DNA from: Rhizobiaceae bacterium
GTDB lineage: Bacteria; Pseudomonadota; Alphaproteobacteria; Rhizobiales; Rhizobiaceae
Direction: 5' to 3'
Length of the DNA stretch: 64,000 nt
Assembly (NCBI GenBank): GCA_023953835.1
Contig: JAMLJB010000001.1
Span: 992,001-1,056,000, forward strand
Positions within the stretch are counted from its first letter, which is position 1, and the number at the start of each line of letters is the position of its first letter. A model generated the notes under the pieces. That model was given only the letters and a program-made list of their open reading frames with translations. It was not told the origin of the DNA and did no database searches. This document shows positions 9,376 to 17,615 of the stretch, one piece after another. A program made the translations under genes and the position numbers.

Positions 9376-10494
9376 ATGCGTGTCATCATCGAACGGTCCA
9401 ACCTTTTGAAATCCCTCAACCATGTTCATCGCGTGGTGGAGCGGCGCAATACAATTCCGATACTCTCGAACGCGCTTTTGACGGCGGAAGGCGCGAGCCT
9501 CGAAATGAAGGCGACCGACCTCGACCTTGAAATGAACGAGGCGACGCCCGCGCGTGTCGAGCAAGCCGGCTCGACCACCGTTCCCGCCCATCTGCTCTAC
9601 GATATCGTTCGCAAGCTACCGGACGGTGCGGAGGTGATGCTCAAGGTCGATGAGGGCGGCAGTTCCATGGCCGTCATTTCGGGCCGGACCTCGTTCCGCC
9701 TGCAATGCCTGCCCGCGTCGGATTTCCCCGCCCTTTCCAGCGGCTCCTACCCCCATATCTTCAGGCTGGAATCGACCGCGCTGAAGGGATTGATCGACAA
9801 GACGCAATTCGCGATCTCGACCGAGGAAACGCGCTACTATCTCAACGGCATTTATTTCCACACGCATGAAAGCAACGGCAAGCTGACGCTGCGCGCCGTC
9901 GCCACAGACGGGCACCGCCTTGCGCGCGCCGAGATGGATGCTCCGGCAGGTTCGGAAGGCATGCCCGGCATCATCATTCCGCGAAAGACGGTCAGCGAAT
10001 TGCAGAAGCTGCTCGACAATCCCGACATCGCGGTGACGACCGAGGTTTCCGAGAGCAAGATCAGGTTCACCATCGGCCCGGTCATCCTGACCTCCAAGCT
10101 CATCGACGGAACCTTCCCGGACTACCAGCGCGTTATTCCGGCGAACAATGACAAAAAGCTTGTGCTCGACCGGCAGGCCTTCGCGGCGGCGGTGGACCGT
10201 GTGTCGACGATTTCCTCCGAACGCGGACGCGCCGTGAAGCTGTCCATCGGTGACGGGCAGGTGACGCTTGCCGTCAACAACCCCGATTCGGGAAGCGCGA
10301 CGGAAGAAGTTGCCGCCGATTATGGATCGGACCCCATCGAGATCGGCTTCAACGCCAAATATCTGCTCGATGTGGCCGCGCAGCTTACCGGCAGCGAAGC
10401 GCGCTTCATGCTGGCCGACGCGGGTTCGCCGACGCTGATACAGGATGCCGCCGACGAGCATACGCTCTATGTGCTGATGCCGATGCGGGTCTGA
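9376..10494 (+). CDS. dnaN: DNA polymerase III beta sliding clamp
   Basis: Ring-shaped processivity clamp. The 372-residue protein has the three-fold clamp architecture: an N-terminal repeat opening MRVIIERSNLLKSLNHVHRV, the RNTIPILSNALL segment typical of DnaN, and the C-terminal VLMPMRV tail that forms part of the client-binding pocket. The 259-nt region between it and the divergent metallophosphoesterase gene should hold its promoter. recF follows after 6 nt, forming the classical dnaN-recF pair, here separated from dnaA by about 2.4 kb. Confidence 0.97.
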   Translation: MRVIIERSNLLKSLNHVHRVVERRNTIPILSNALLTAEGASLEMKATDLDLEMNEATPARVEQAGSTTVPAHLLYDIVRKLPDGAEVMLKVDEGGSSMAVISGRTSFRLQCLPASDFPALSSGSYPHIFRLESTALKGLIDKTQFAISTEETRYYLNGIYFHTHESNGKLTLRAVATDGHRLARAEMDAPAGSEGMPGIIIPRKTVSELQKLLDNPDIAVTTEVSESKIRFTIGPVILTSKLIDGTFPDYQRVIPANNDKKLVLDRQAFAAAVDRVSTISSERGRAVKLSIGDGQVTLAVNNPDSGSATEEVAADYGSDPIEIGFNAKYLLDVAAQLTGSEARFMLADAGSPTLIQDAADEHTLYVLMPMRV

Positions 10495-10500
10495 TGCCGG

Positions 10501-11637
10501 ATGCCTTTTATAAGTAAGCTAACGCTTACTGATTATCGCAATTATGGCCATTTGAGCCTCGGCCTTGCGCCGGGCGCTGTGGTGCTGACCGGCGAAAATG
10601 GCGCCGGAAAGACAAATCTGCTCGAAGCGATCTCCTTCCTTGCGCCGGGACGCGGCTTTCGCCGCGCCACGCTTGCCGAGGTCGCGCGGGAAGGCGGCAG
10701 CGGCGCGTTCGCCATCCATGCCCTGCTGGACGGGCCCGATGGGGCCGCCGAGATCGGTACGGGGACGGCGGCGCAGGACATTTTGACCGGAGAAGCGACG
10801 CGGAAGGTCCGCATCAACGGGGCGAATGCCCGCAGCGCGGACGCGCTTCTGGAATGGCTGCGGGTCATGTGGCTGACGCCCGGAATGGACGGCCTGTTCA
10901 CCGGCCCGGCGGCGGAGCGCCGCAGGTTTCTCGACCGCCTCGTGCTGACGGTGAACACGACACACGGCCAGATGACCTCCGCCTATGAAAAGGCGATGCG
11001 TGACCGTAATCGCATGCTTACGGACAACGTGCGCGATGTCGGCTGGTTCGAGGCCGTCGAGGCCCAGATGGCGGAAGCGGGTGTGGCGGTCGCCGCCGCA
11101 AGGGTGGAATTGCTTCGACTGATCGTCGGCATGGTCGCGCGCCTTCCCGACAGCGGGCCTTTTCCGCAGGCTGACCTTGTGCTGGAAGGCTCGGTGGAGG
11201 GCCTCGTCCCGGAGATGCCCGCTGTGGAGGCCGAGGAGCGGTTTCGCGCCATGCTGGCCGAGGGGCGCGAGCGCGACCGCGCCGCCGGGCGCGCCATCGA
11301 AGGCCCGCACCGCACGGATTTGCGCGTTCGTCACCGCCCGAAGGATATGCCGGCGGAACTTTGCTCTACCGGTGAGCAGAAGGCGCTGCTCGTCGGCATC
11401 GTGCTGTCGCATGCAAGGCTTTGCGGCGAAATGTCGGGGCTGACGCCGATCCTGCTCTTGGACGAAATCGCCGCGCATCTCGATGCCGGTCGGCGCGCCG
11501 CGCTGTTTGCCATTCTAGACGATCTCGGCTGTCAATGCTTCATGACCGGGACCGAGGCCGCGTTGTTTTCAAGCCTGAAAGGCCGCGCCCGGTTTCTCAG
11601 CGTCGAACACGGGAACGTCGCGCCCACAGCGGATTGA
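10501..11637 (+). CDS. recF: DNA replication/repair protein RecF
   Basis: SMC-like ATPase that helps load RecA at gaps and restart replication. It shows Walker A GENGAGKTNLLEA near residue 30, the RecF-specific RNYGHLSL and FLAPGRGFR segments, the signature region STGEQKALL and Walker B LLLDEIAAHLD. Length 378 residues is standard. It begins 6 nt after dnaN and is probably translated from the same mRNA. Confidence 0.96.
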   Translation: MPFISKLTLTDYRNYGHLSLGLAPGAVVLTGENGAGKTNLLEAISFLAPGRGFRRATLAEVAREGGSGAFAIHALLDGPDGAAEIGTGTAAQDILTGEATRKVRINGANARSADALLEWLRVMWLTPGMDGLFTGPAAERRRFLDRLVLTVNTTHGQMTSAYEKAMRDRNRMLTDNVRDVGWFEAVEAQMAEAGVAVAAARVELLRLIVGMVARLPDSGPFPQADLVLEGSVEGLVPEMPAVEAEERFRAMLAEGRERDRAAGRAIEGPHRTDLRVRHRPKDMPAELCSTGEQKALLVGIVLSHARLCGEMSGLTPILLLDEIAAHLDAGRRAALFAILDDLGCQCFMTGTEAALFSSLKGRARFLSVEHGNVAPTAD

Positions 11638-11709
11638 TGCCGGAGTGGAGCGGACAACGCCCTTTGCATCCCGACTGACAATGACAGAAATGGCGGCTAT
11701 GGTCCGGCC

Positions 11710-12465
11710 ATGACAGGATCCGCTCCACTTTCCGACAGCGAACTTGAGCGTTATGCGCGCCATATCGTGCTGGCCGAGATCGGCGGCGCGGGCCAACAGC
11801 AGTTGAAGCGCGCGCGTGTGCTGGTGGTGGGTGCAGGCGGCCTCGGTGCGCCGGTGCTGCAATATCTGGCCGCGGCAGGCGTCGGCACGCTTGGAATCGT
11901 CGAGGACGACACGGTCTCGCTTTCGAACTTGCAGAGGCAGGTGATCCACGACACCGCCGCTGTCGGGCTGGACAAGGGCGAAAGTGCAAAGTCCGCGATC
12001 ATGCGGATCAATCCGGACGTAAGCGTTGAATTACATAATATGCGGCTTTCCACCGGGAATGCGCGGGGCCTGGTATCCTTGTATGATTTGGTGGTGGACG
12101 GCTCGGACAATTTCGAGACGCGCTATGCCCTTGCCGATGCCTGCGAGGCAGAGAAAAAGCCGCTGGTGCATGCCGCGGTGGGACGGTTCGATGGATCGAT
12201 CACCGTGCTGATGCCGTATGAAACAGGCGATGACGGCGCGCTCAATCCAAGGTATCGCGATCTTTTTCCCGAAGCGCCGCCGCCGGGCCTTGTGCCCTCA
12301 TGCGCCGAGGCCGGAGTGGTTGGCGCGCTGACCGGCGTGATGGGCACGTTGCAGGCCATGGAAGTGATCAAGCTCGTGACCGGCATCGGCGAGCCGCTGG
12401 TGGGACGTTTGCTGCTCTACGACGCGCTGGCGGCGCGTTTCGACACGGTGCGTTACCACCGATGA
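11710..12465 (+). CDS. moeB: MoeB/ThiF/HesA-family adenylyltransferase
   Basis: E1-like enzyme that adenylates the C-terminus of a small sulfur carrier such as MoaD or ThiS. The Rossmann loop VVGAGGLGAPVLQYLAAAG, the SNLQRQVIH segment and the late Cys of PSCAEAGVVGALTG are intact. However, the CxxC pair that normally precedes LFPE is replaced by NPRYRDLFPE, and the C-terminal CxxC is absent, so the structural zinc site of classical MoeB is missing. The gene ends in an ATGA overlap with the aconitase X large subunit. The symbol is by family; ThiF or another carrier-activating role remains possible. Confidence 0.82.
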   Translation: MTGSAPLSDSELERYARHIVLAEIGGAGQQQLKRARVLVVGAGGLGAPVLQYLAAAGVGTLGIVEDDTVSLSNLQRQVIHDTAAVGLDKGESAKSAIMRINPDVSVELHNMRLSTGNARGLVSLYDLVVDGSDNFETRYALADACEAEKKPLVHAAVGRFDGSITVLMPYETGDDGALNPRYRDLFPEAPPPGLVPSCAEAGVVGALTGVMGTLQAMEVIKLVTGIGEPLVGRLLLYDALAARFDTVRYHR

Positions 12466-13715
12466 GCCTTTCGCTGTCGCCGCAAGAGCATGCCGTCGCG
12501 GCAGGCGCGAAGGGGGATGGCGCGGCCATGGCGATGCGCATCGTGGCGGATGCCGCGCGGCTGCTCGGCGCGCCGCGCCTCATTCCGATTGCGTCGGCGC
12601 ATATTGACGGGGCGCTCTATCACGGCGATTCCGGGACATTGTTTGCGGAAAGACTGGTGGAGGGTGGCGCGAAAGCCGCGGTGCGCGCAACGCTGAATGT
12701 CGGCTCGCTGGACCTGACCGGCTGTGCGCGCGTGCGGCTGGCGGGCCACGAACGCGAGATGGCGCGGCGCATGATGAGTGCCTATCTCGACCTCGGCTGC
12801 GAGCCGAGCTGGACCTGCGCGCCCTATCAGGGTGGGCACCGCCCGGCGGCGGGCAGCGACGTGGCGTGGGGCGAATCCAACGCCGTGGTGTTCTGCAATT
12901 CGGTGCTCGGAGCGCGCACGAACCGCTATGGCGATTTTCTCGACATTGCCTGCGCAATCAGCGGCAAGGCGCCGGATTGCGGGCTGCACAGGTCGGAAAA
13001 CCGGGCGGCGCGGTTCGTTTTCGACGTGTCGGCGCTGAACCCTGCCTTTCTGGCCTCCGAAATCGCATGGCCTGTACTCGGCAGCCTGTACGGGCGGCTG
13101 GCAGGGAGCGAAATCGGCGTGGTAACGGGCATCCGCCACCATCCGGGCGAGGATGCGCTGAAGGCTTTCGGCGCGGCGGCGGCGTCCTCGGGCGCGGTCG
13201 GCCTGTTCCATATCGCGGGCGTGACGCCAGAAGCGCCGGACCTTGCCACGGTGCTGGCCGACGATCAGCGTATCGGGCGCATCGCCGTGACCGCCGACAT
13301 GGTGCGCGACGCGCAGACCCGGCTTTCGACCGCCGGACGCCCGGACCGGATCGATGCCGTCGCCATCGGCAGCCCGCATCTTTCGGCGGAGGAGTTTTCG
13401 AGGCTGGAAACCCTGCTGGCAGGGCGGAGCGTCGCCGTTCCTTTCTACGCATGTACGGGGCGGCATGTGCTGGCCGGCCTCGACAGCAGCGGGACAAGGA
13501 AGGCGCTGGAGGCGCAGGGCATCACCATCGTCGCGGACACATGCGTGGTCGTGACGCCGATCATGGCGGACCTGCCGGGCGGCGTGCTGATGACCAATTC
13601 CGGGAAATTCGCGCAATATGCGCCCGGCAACACCGGCTACGCGGTGCTTTACGGCTCGCTGGCCGACTGCGTGGAAAGCGCGGTGACGGGCCGGCCGGAC
13701 TTTGCGCGGAAATGA
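12462..13715 (+). CDS. aconitase X catalytic (large) subunit, putative cis-3-hydroxy-L-proline dehydratase
   Basis: Large subunit of an aconitase-X (AcnX) enzyme, a divergent relative of aconitase. The 417-residue sequence has the AcnX features: ESNAVVFCNSVLGARTNRYG around residue 130, a mid-region GSPHLSAEEF, FYACTGR, and VVTPIMADLPGGVLMTNSGKFAQYAPG near the C-terminus with Fe-S or metal-ligand Cys residues. Bacterial two-subunit AcnX enzymes of this type have been shown to act as cis-3-hydroxy-L-proline dehydratases; archaeal relatives dehydrate phosphomevalonate. ATGA overlaps link it to moeB upstream and to the small subunit downstream. Function is inferred from family; the presence of a trans-3-hydroxyproline enzyme at 28651-29649 supports it. 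Confidence 0.85.
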   Translation: MSLSLSPQEHAVAAGAKGDGAAMAMRIVADAARLLGAPRLIPIASAHIDGALYHGDSGTLFAERLVEGGAKAAVRATLNVGSLDLTGCARVRLAGHEREMARRMMSAYLDLGCEPSWTCAPYQGGHRPAAGSDVAWGESNAVVFCNSVLGARTNRYGDFLDIACAISGKAPDCGLHRSENRAARFVFDVSALNPAFLASEIAWPVLGSLYGRLAGSEIGVVTGIRHHPGEDALKAFGAAAASSGAVGLFHIAGVTPEAPDLATVLADDQRIGRIAVTADMVRDAQTRLSTAGRPDRIDAVAIGSPHLSAEEFSRLETLLAGRSVAVPFYACTGRHVLAGLDSSGTRKALEAQGITIVADTCVVVTPIMADLPGGVLMTNSGKFAQYAPGNTGYAVLYGSLADCVESAVTGRPDFARK

Positions 13716-14119
13716 GGCAGGCGGCGCGCATACTGGTGGAAGGCGGCGGGGCGCTGGGGCCTGCGCTCGTGTTCACGCAGCCGATCAGCTTCTGGGGCGG
13801 CGTCGATCCGAAAAGCGGAACGGTCGCCGATGTGCGGCATCCCCAATGCGGCGCGGCGATTGCCGGAACCGTGCTTTTCCTGCCCGGCACGATCGGCTCC
13901 TCATCGGCGTCCGCCGTGTTGATGGAACTGGTCCGCAACGGCCATGCGCCTGCGGCCATGGTGCTGCACGAGCCGGATGCGATCCTGCTGCTCGGCCTCA
14001 TCGTGGCGCGCGAAATGCAATGGACCACGCCGCCTGCGGTCCAATTGGACCGCGAGTTGCATGGCATATTTGCAGGGCGTGAGGTGCACCTTTCGCCGGA
14101 TGGCGTAATTTCGAGTTAG
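13712..14119 (+). CDS. aconitase X swivel-domain (small) subunit
   Basis: DUF126/AcnX swivelling domain, the small subunit that completes the active site of the large subunit encoded just upstream. The 135-residue chain opens with MRQAARILVEGGGALGPALV and carries GTVLFLPGTIGSSSASAVLM, the conserved Ser-rich loop of this domain. It overlaps the large subunit by 4 nt (ATGA), which fits one-to-one translation of the two chains. The 3' end overlaps a convergent dehydrogenase gene by 4 nt. Confidence 0.87.
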   Translation: MRQAARILVEGGGALGPALVFTQPISFWGGVDPKSGTVADVRHPQCGAAIAGTVLFLPGTIGSSSASAVLMELVRNGHAPAAMVLHEPDAILLLGLIVAREMQWTTPPAVQLDRELHGIFAGREVHLSPDGVISS

Positions 14120-15117
14120 ACCCGGTTGGGCAGCACGCGGTCCGGCGGGCGATGGCCGTCCGCATAGGCGCGGATGTTGATGATGACCTTTTCGCCCATG
14201 TCGACGCGGCCTTCGATGGTGGCCGAGCCCATATGCGGCAGGAGCACGATCTTGCCCTTCGCGGCGAGGTCGAGCAGCGCGGGCTTGATGGCGGGCTCAT
14301 GCTCGAACACGTCGAGCGCGGCGCCTGCCAGCTTGTCCTCCTGCAACAGCTTCACAAGCGCATCCTCGTCGATGATGTCGCCGCGCGCGGTGTTCACGAT
14401 ATAGGCCGTGGGCTGCATGAGTTGCAGGCGGCGCGCCGACAGAAGATGAAAGGTCGCAGGCGTGGACGGGCAGTTCACAGAGATGATGTCCATGCGCACC
14501 AGCATCTGGTCGAGGCTTTCCCAATAGGTCGCCTCCAGCTCGTCCTCGATGCGCGGCGCGACTCGGTGCCGGTTGTGGTAGTGGATCGACAGGCCGAACG
14601 CCTTGGCGCGGCGCGCCACCGCCGTGCCGATGCGGCCCATGCCGACAATGCCGAGGCGCTTGCCCCAGATGCGGCGGCCAAGCATCCATGTCGGCGACCA
14701 GCCGGGCCATTTGCCGTCCTTGATGAGCATCTGTGCGCCAACGGTTACGCGACGCGGCACGGCCAGCATCAGCGCCATGGTCATGTCCGCCGTGTCCTCA
14801 GTCAGCACATTCGGCGTGTTGGTGACGGCGATGCCCTTCTTCGCCGCCGCCGCAACATCGATGTGCTCGACGCCGTTGCCGTAATTGGCGATCAGCTTGA
14901 GGCTCGGACCCGCACGCTCGATCAGCGCAGCGTCGATTTTGTCCGTGATGGTCGGCACGAGGACTTCGGCGGTCTGCATCGCCTCTGCCAGCTCGTCTGT
15001 GCCCATCGGGTGGTCGTCGAGATTGAGGCGGGCGTCGAAAAGCTCGCGCATGCGCGTCTCGACCGGATCCGGGAGCTTGCGCGTGATCACCACGAGTGGC
15101 TTTTTTCTGCCCGCCAT
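14116..15117 (-). CDS. D-isomer-specific 2-hydroxyacid dehydrogenase (glyoxylate/hydroxypyruvate reductase-like)
   Basis: NAD(P)-dependent reductase of 2-oxoacids such as glyoxylate or hydroxypyruvate. The Rossmann motif GIVGMGRIGTAVARRAKAFG lies near residue 160, and the catalytic triad is visible: Arg in NTARGDIIDE, Glu in DVFEHEP and His in LLPHMGSATIEGR. The length of 333 residues is standard. It is convergent with aconitase X (4-nt overlap), so it is not in that operon. Substrate cannot be read from sequence; the overall pattern is closest to rhizobial 2-hydroxyacid dehydrogenases of the GyaR/GhrB type. Confidence 0.9.
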   Translation of the reverse strand: MAGRKKPLVVITRKLPDPVETRMRELFDARLNLDDHPMGTDELAEAMQTAEVLVPTITDKIDAALIERAGPSLKLIANYGNGVEHIDVAAAAKKGIAVTNTPNVLTEDTADMTMALMLAVPRRVTVGAQMLIKDGKWPGWSPTWMLGRRIWGKRLGIVGMGRIGTAVARRAKAFGLSIHYHNRHRVAPRIEDELEATYWESLDQMLVRMDIISVNCPSTPATFHLLSARRLQLMQPTAYIVNTARGDIIDEDALVKLLQEDKLAGAALDVFEHEPAIKPALLDLAAKGKIVLLPHMGSATIEGRVDMGEKVIINIRAYADGHRPPDRVLPNRV

Positions 15118-15242
15118 TATTCCCTCGAATCGGACCCCGTTGAGACCTAATTAACCAAGACCGGCGAAACTGAAAACCGGATTGGCCTGATGCGTTCTAG
15201 CAAGGCCGGCGCGGGAAGCAAAGCAGCCGAGGAGAGAAGAAG

Positions 15243-15803
15243 GTGACGGGGTCGATCTGGCGAGGTCTGTTGGCGGCTGCCTTCGTCTGGGCAATGTCCG
15301 CACCCGTCGCGCAGGCCGAGGAAGGCGGCGCGGACCCTGAAGCCACGGGCAGCATCCAGCGCGGCCCGAGCGGCCTGCCCCTGCCGCGCTTCGTCAGCCT
15401 GAAGTCGGGCCGCGTCAACGTGCGCACCGGCCCCGGCCTCAACTATGCGGTGGAATGGCTGTACCTGAAGGCCGGGCTGCCCATGGAAATCCTCCAGGAA
15501 TATGACAACTGGCGGCGTGTCCGCGATTCGGAGGGCGCGGAAGGCTGGGTCAACCAGTCGCTGCTTTCTGGCAAGCGCACGGCAATCGTCGCGCCGTGGC
15601 AGAAGGGCAAGGAGATCAACGTCAACCTGCTCAGCGAGCCGGACGAGAAATCCAGCGTCGTCGCGATTCTTGAGCCGGGCGTGGTCGGTAAGATCAAGAC
15701 CTGCAACGGCCTGTGGTGCGAGGCGACCTTCGACGGCAATTCGGGCTGGGTCAGGCAGACGCTGATCTGGGGTGCCTATCCCGACGAACAGGTCGGCGAG
15801 TAG
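15243..15803 (+). CDS. secreted SH3-domain protein
   Basis: Periplasmic protein with two bacterial SH3-type repeats, likely binding peptidoglycan or another envelope partner. The first ~25 residues form a signal peptide (GLLAAAFVWAMSAPVAQA, cleavage after AQA). The first SH3 repeat is around SGRVNVRTGPGLNYAVEW to GWVNQSLL, and the second from INVNLLSEPDEKSSVV to GWVRQTLIWG. The start is GTG 15243 with AGAAGAAGG upstream. It stands alone, divergent from the dehydrogenase gene and convergent with the toxin module. This is a common alphaproteobacterial conserved protein of unknown role. Confidence 0.82.
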   Translation: MTGSIWRGLLAAAFVWAMSAPVAQAEEGGADPEATGSIQRGPSGLPLPRFVSLKSGRVNVRTGPGLNYAVEWLYLKAGLPMEILQEYDNWRRVRDSEGAEGWVNQSLLSGKRTAIVAPWQKGKEINVNLLSEPDEKSSVVAILEPGVVGKIKTCNGLWCEATFDGNSGWVRQTLIWGAYPDEQVGE

Positions 15804-15810
15804 GCAAGAC

Positions 15811-16134
15811 TCAAGCGATTCCGAGAAAAACGACCAGGCTGCGGCTGACGGCAAGCATGGTCGCCTCGTCGAGCCGCCCGAAGCGTTCCCCGACCTTGTC
15901 CCTCCTGACCGACATCAGCTTGTCCACCATGACCTGCGACGGCTTGCGCAGGCCATTTTCGGCACCGGGTTCAACTGTCAGGCGAAGGAGCGGCGCGTCC
16001 ACCAGCGTCCCGGAAAGCAACAGGAGCGTAACCGTGCCCGTCTGGTCGAATGCATCCGCCTGAATGATGAGAGCCGGGCGCGGCTTTCCGAAGTCACCGG
16101 GCAAGGCGATGGTAACGAGGTCGCCCCGCCTCAT
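15811..16134 (-). CDS. MazF/PemK-family toxin
   Basis: Probable mRNA interferase toxin of a type II module. The 107-residue sequence begins MRRGDLVTIALPGDFGKPRP, in which RRGD and GKPRPALII are the conserved MazF/PemK beta-barrel core, followed by a hydrophobic TVTLLLLSGT strand and SQVMVDKLMSVRRDKVGER. Its ATG overlaps the antitoxin stop by 4 nt, the usual antitoxin-first arrangement. Catalytic Arg and Ser/Thr candidates are present, so it may be active. Confidence 0.85.
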   Translation of the reverse strand: MRRGDLVTIALPGDFGKPRPALIIQADAFDQTGTVTLLLLSGTLVDAPLLRLTVEPGAENGLRKPSQVMVDKLMSVRRDKVGERFGRLDEATMLAVSRSLVVFLGIA

Positions 16135-16346
16135 TCCTCATCCAGATCGGAAAGGGCTGCGTCCAGGAAGGAATTCAGATCGGTATCTGCCGCGTCGGCT
16201 GCGGCGACGATGCCCGACTGCCTCCGGCATTCCTCGGCAAAGCCGGGACGGCGCGTGTCCGGGACCCAGATCTGGACGGGTCGCAGCCCGGAGGCGCGCA
16301 GCGCGTTCCGTCTCTTCTGAACCCTGTCGCTTACAGGCGTCGGCAT
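16131..16346 (-). CDS. MazE-like antitoxin (DUF3018-type)
   Basis: Antitoxin partner of the adjacent MazF-like protein. The 71 residues start MPTPVSDRVQKRRNALRASG, continue with RPVQIWVPDTRRPGFAEECR, a short DNA-binding-type N-terminal region found in MazE-like antitoxins, and end in an acidic tail suited to neutralising the basic toxin. A perfect 20-bp palindrome sits 12 nt upstream of the start, which points to autoregulation by the complex. Confidence 0.82.
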   Translation of the reverse strand: MPTPVSDRVQKRRNALRASGLRPVQIWVPDTRRPGFAEECRRQSGIVAAADAADTDLNSFLDAALSDLDEE

Positions 16347-16357
16347 GGCCTTCCTTC

Positions 16358-16377
16358 CTATGTTACATGTAACATAG
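16358..16377. promoter_or_regulatory. 20-bp perfect palindrome, likely operator of the mazEF-type module
   Basis: CTATGTTACATGTAACATAG is identical to its own reverse complement over all 20 bases and lies immediately upstream of the antitoxin start (minus strand). Position and symmetry fit a dimer-binding autoregulatory operator overlapping the promoter. Confidence 0.75.
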
Positions 16378-16415
16378 TGAGCAGAAGCTGAATTGGCAAG
16401 GGAAGGAGCGTTGAA

Positions 16416-16853
16416 CTAGACGCTCTTCGGCCTGACGCGCACGACCACGTCAACATTGACGATTTCCATGCCCTCGGGCGGGGCGGGAATATTGGAAATC
16501 GCAATCGGCGCGTCTTCGTTCTCGATGTCGAACACCCGGTTTTCCCCCTCCACGAAAAAGTGATGATGGTCGGAGGTGTTGGTGTCGAAATAGGTTCGGG
16601 AGCCTTCGACCGACAGAATGCGCAGCATGCCGGCCTCGGTGAACTGGTGCAGCGTGTTGTACACCGTGGCGAGCGACACCGGTACGCCCGCCTCGACCGC
16701 CTCTTCGTGCAGCTCTTCCGCCGACAGGTGACGGTCGCCCTTGGCAAACAGCAGGTCCGCCAATGCGATGCGCTGGCGGGTCGGGCGCAATCCGGCTGCC
16801 CGAACGCGCCGGTCGGCAGTTGCATGCGATTTGTGATCGTGGCCGTGCGTCAT
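16416..16853 (-). CDS. irr: iron response regulator Irr (Fur family)
   Basis: Rhizobial Fur-family regulator that senses iron through haem and controls haem synthesis, Fe-S and iron-storage genes via ICE sites. The winged-helix motif SLATVYNTLHQFTEAGMLR (residues ~60-78) and the three-His motif SDHHHFF (His96-98), characteristic of Irr haem binding, are present. The N-terminal Gly-Cys-Pro haem regulatory motif of Bradyrhizobium Irr is absent, as in most rhizobia. The 145-residue length fits. It is divergent from fabA, a conserved neighbourhood. Two Irr-like operators (39224 and 56389) occur elsewhere in this window. Confidence 0.93.
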   Translation of the reverse strand: MTHGHDHKSHATADRRVRAAGLRPTRQRIALADLLFAKGDRHLSAEELHEEAVEAGVPVSLATVYNTLHQFTEAGMLRILSVEGSRTYFDTNTSDHHHFFVEGENRVFDIENEDAPIAISNIPAPPEGMEIVNVDVVVRVRPKSV

Positions 16854-17063
16854 ATCGCCCTTATGGTCGCTTGCAGCATAATGTCAGGCGCACCGGTTAC
16901 CGCACTTCCCGGACCGCCTTGTTCTTCACACATATATTCCGTGCGCCAAAACCGATCAATAGCGGCACATTGACCGCAGGCTGGCGGCAGTTTAACCGTG
17001 CGTCGTGCCAGTGATAAACCACGACCGACTGATATAATGAAGCTGGCCCAACGGGGATGATCT
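16854..17063. promoter_or_regulatory. divergent irr/fabA promoter region
   Basis: 210-nt intergenic region serving irr (left) and fabABI (right). No TTAGAA-N3-TTCTAA site was found here, so there is no sequence sign of Irr autoregulation through that motif. No convincing promoter hexamers were recognised. Confidence 0.45.
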
Positions 17064-17582
17064 ATGGCGGACCGGAAGTCCAGTTACGAATACGCGGATC
17101 TGTTGTCTTGCGCCAAGGGTGAATTGTTCGGCCCGGGCAATGCACAATTGCCCTATCCGCCGATGCTGATGTTCGACCGGATCACGGAGATCAGCGAGAC
17201 CGGCGGCGCATTCGACAAGGGCTTCATCCGCGCGGATTTCGCCATCCATCGCGACCTCTGGTTCTTCCCGTGCCATTTCATCGACAATCCGGTGATGCCG
17301 GGCTGCCTCGGCCTCGACGCGCTGTGGCAGTTGACCGGCTTTTTTCTCGGCTGGCTGGGCGAACCCGGCAAGGGCATGGCGCTTTCGACCGGCGAGGTGA
17401 AGTTCAAGGGCATGGTGACGCCCAAGGTGAAGCTCGTGGAATATGGCGTCGATTTCAAGCGTGTCATGCGCGGACGGCTGGTGCTCGGCATTGCCGACGG
17501 CTGGCTGAAAGCCGATGGAGACACCATCTATACGGCGACCGACCTGCGCGTCGGGCTCGCCAAGCAGGAAGCCGCCGCCTGA
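17064..17582 (+). CDS. fabA: 3-hydroxydecanoyl-ACP dehydratase/isomerase
   Basis: Type II fatty-acid synthesis enzyme that dehydrates 3-hydroxydecanoyl-ACP and isomerises the product to cis-3-decenoyl-ACP, the branch point to unsaturated fatty acids. The active-site His is in [23 protein letters not shown] and the catalytic Asp follows in the same stretch, typical of FabA rather than FabZ. Length 172 residues. It is followed after 33 nt by fabB and then fabI, forming the unsaturated-fatty-acid operon. Confidence 0.96.
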   Translation: MADRKSSYEYADLLSCAKGELFGPGNAQLPYPPMLMFDRITEISETGGAFDKGFIRADFAIHRDLWFFPCHFIDNPVMPGCLGLDALWQLTGFFLGWLGEPGKGMALSTGEVKFKGMVTPKVKLVEYGVDFKRVMRGRLVLGIADGWLKADGDTIYTATDLRVGLAKQEAAA

Positions 17583-17615
17583 GCGGCTTTTGAGGGCAGG
17601 AACGGAGTACATATC

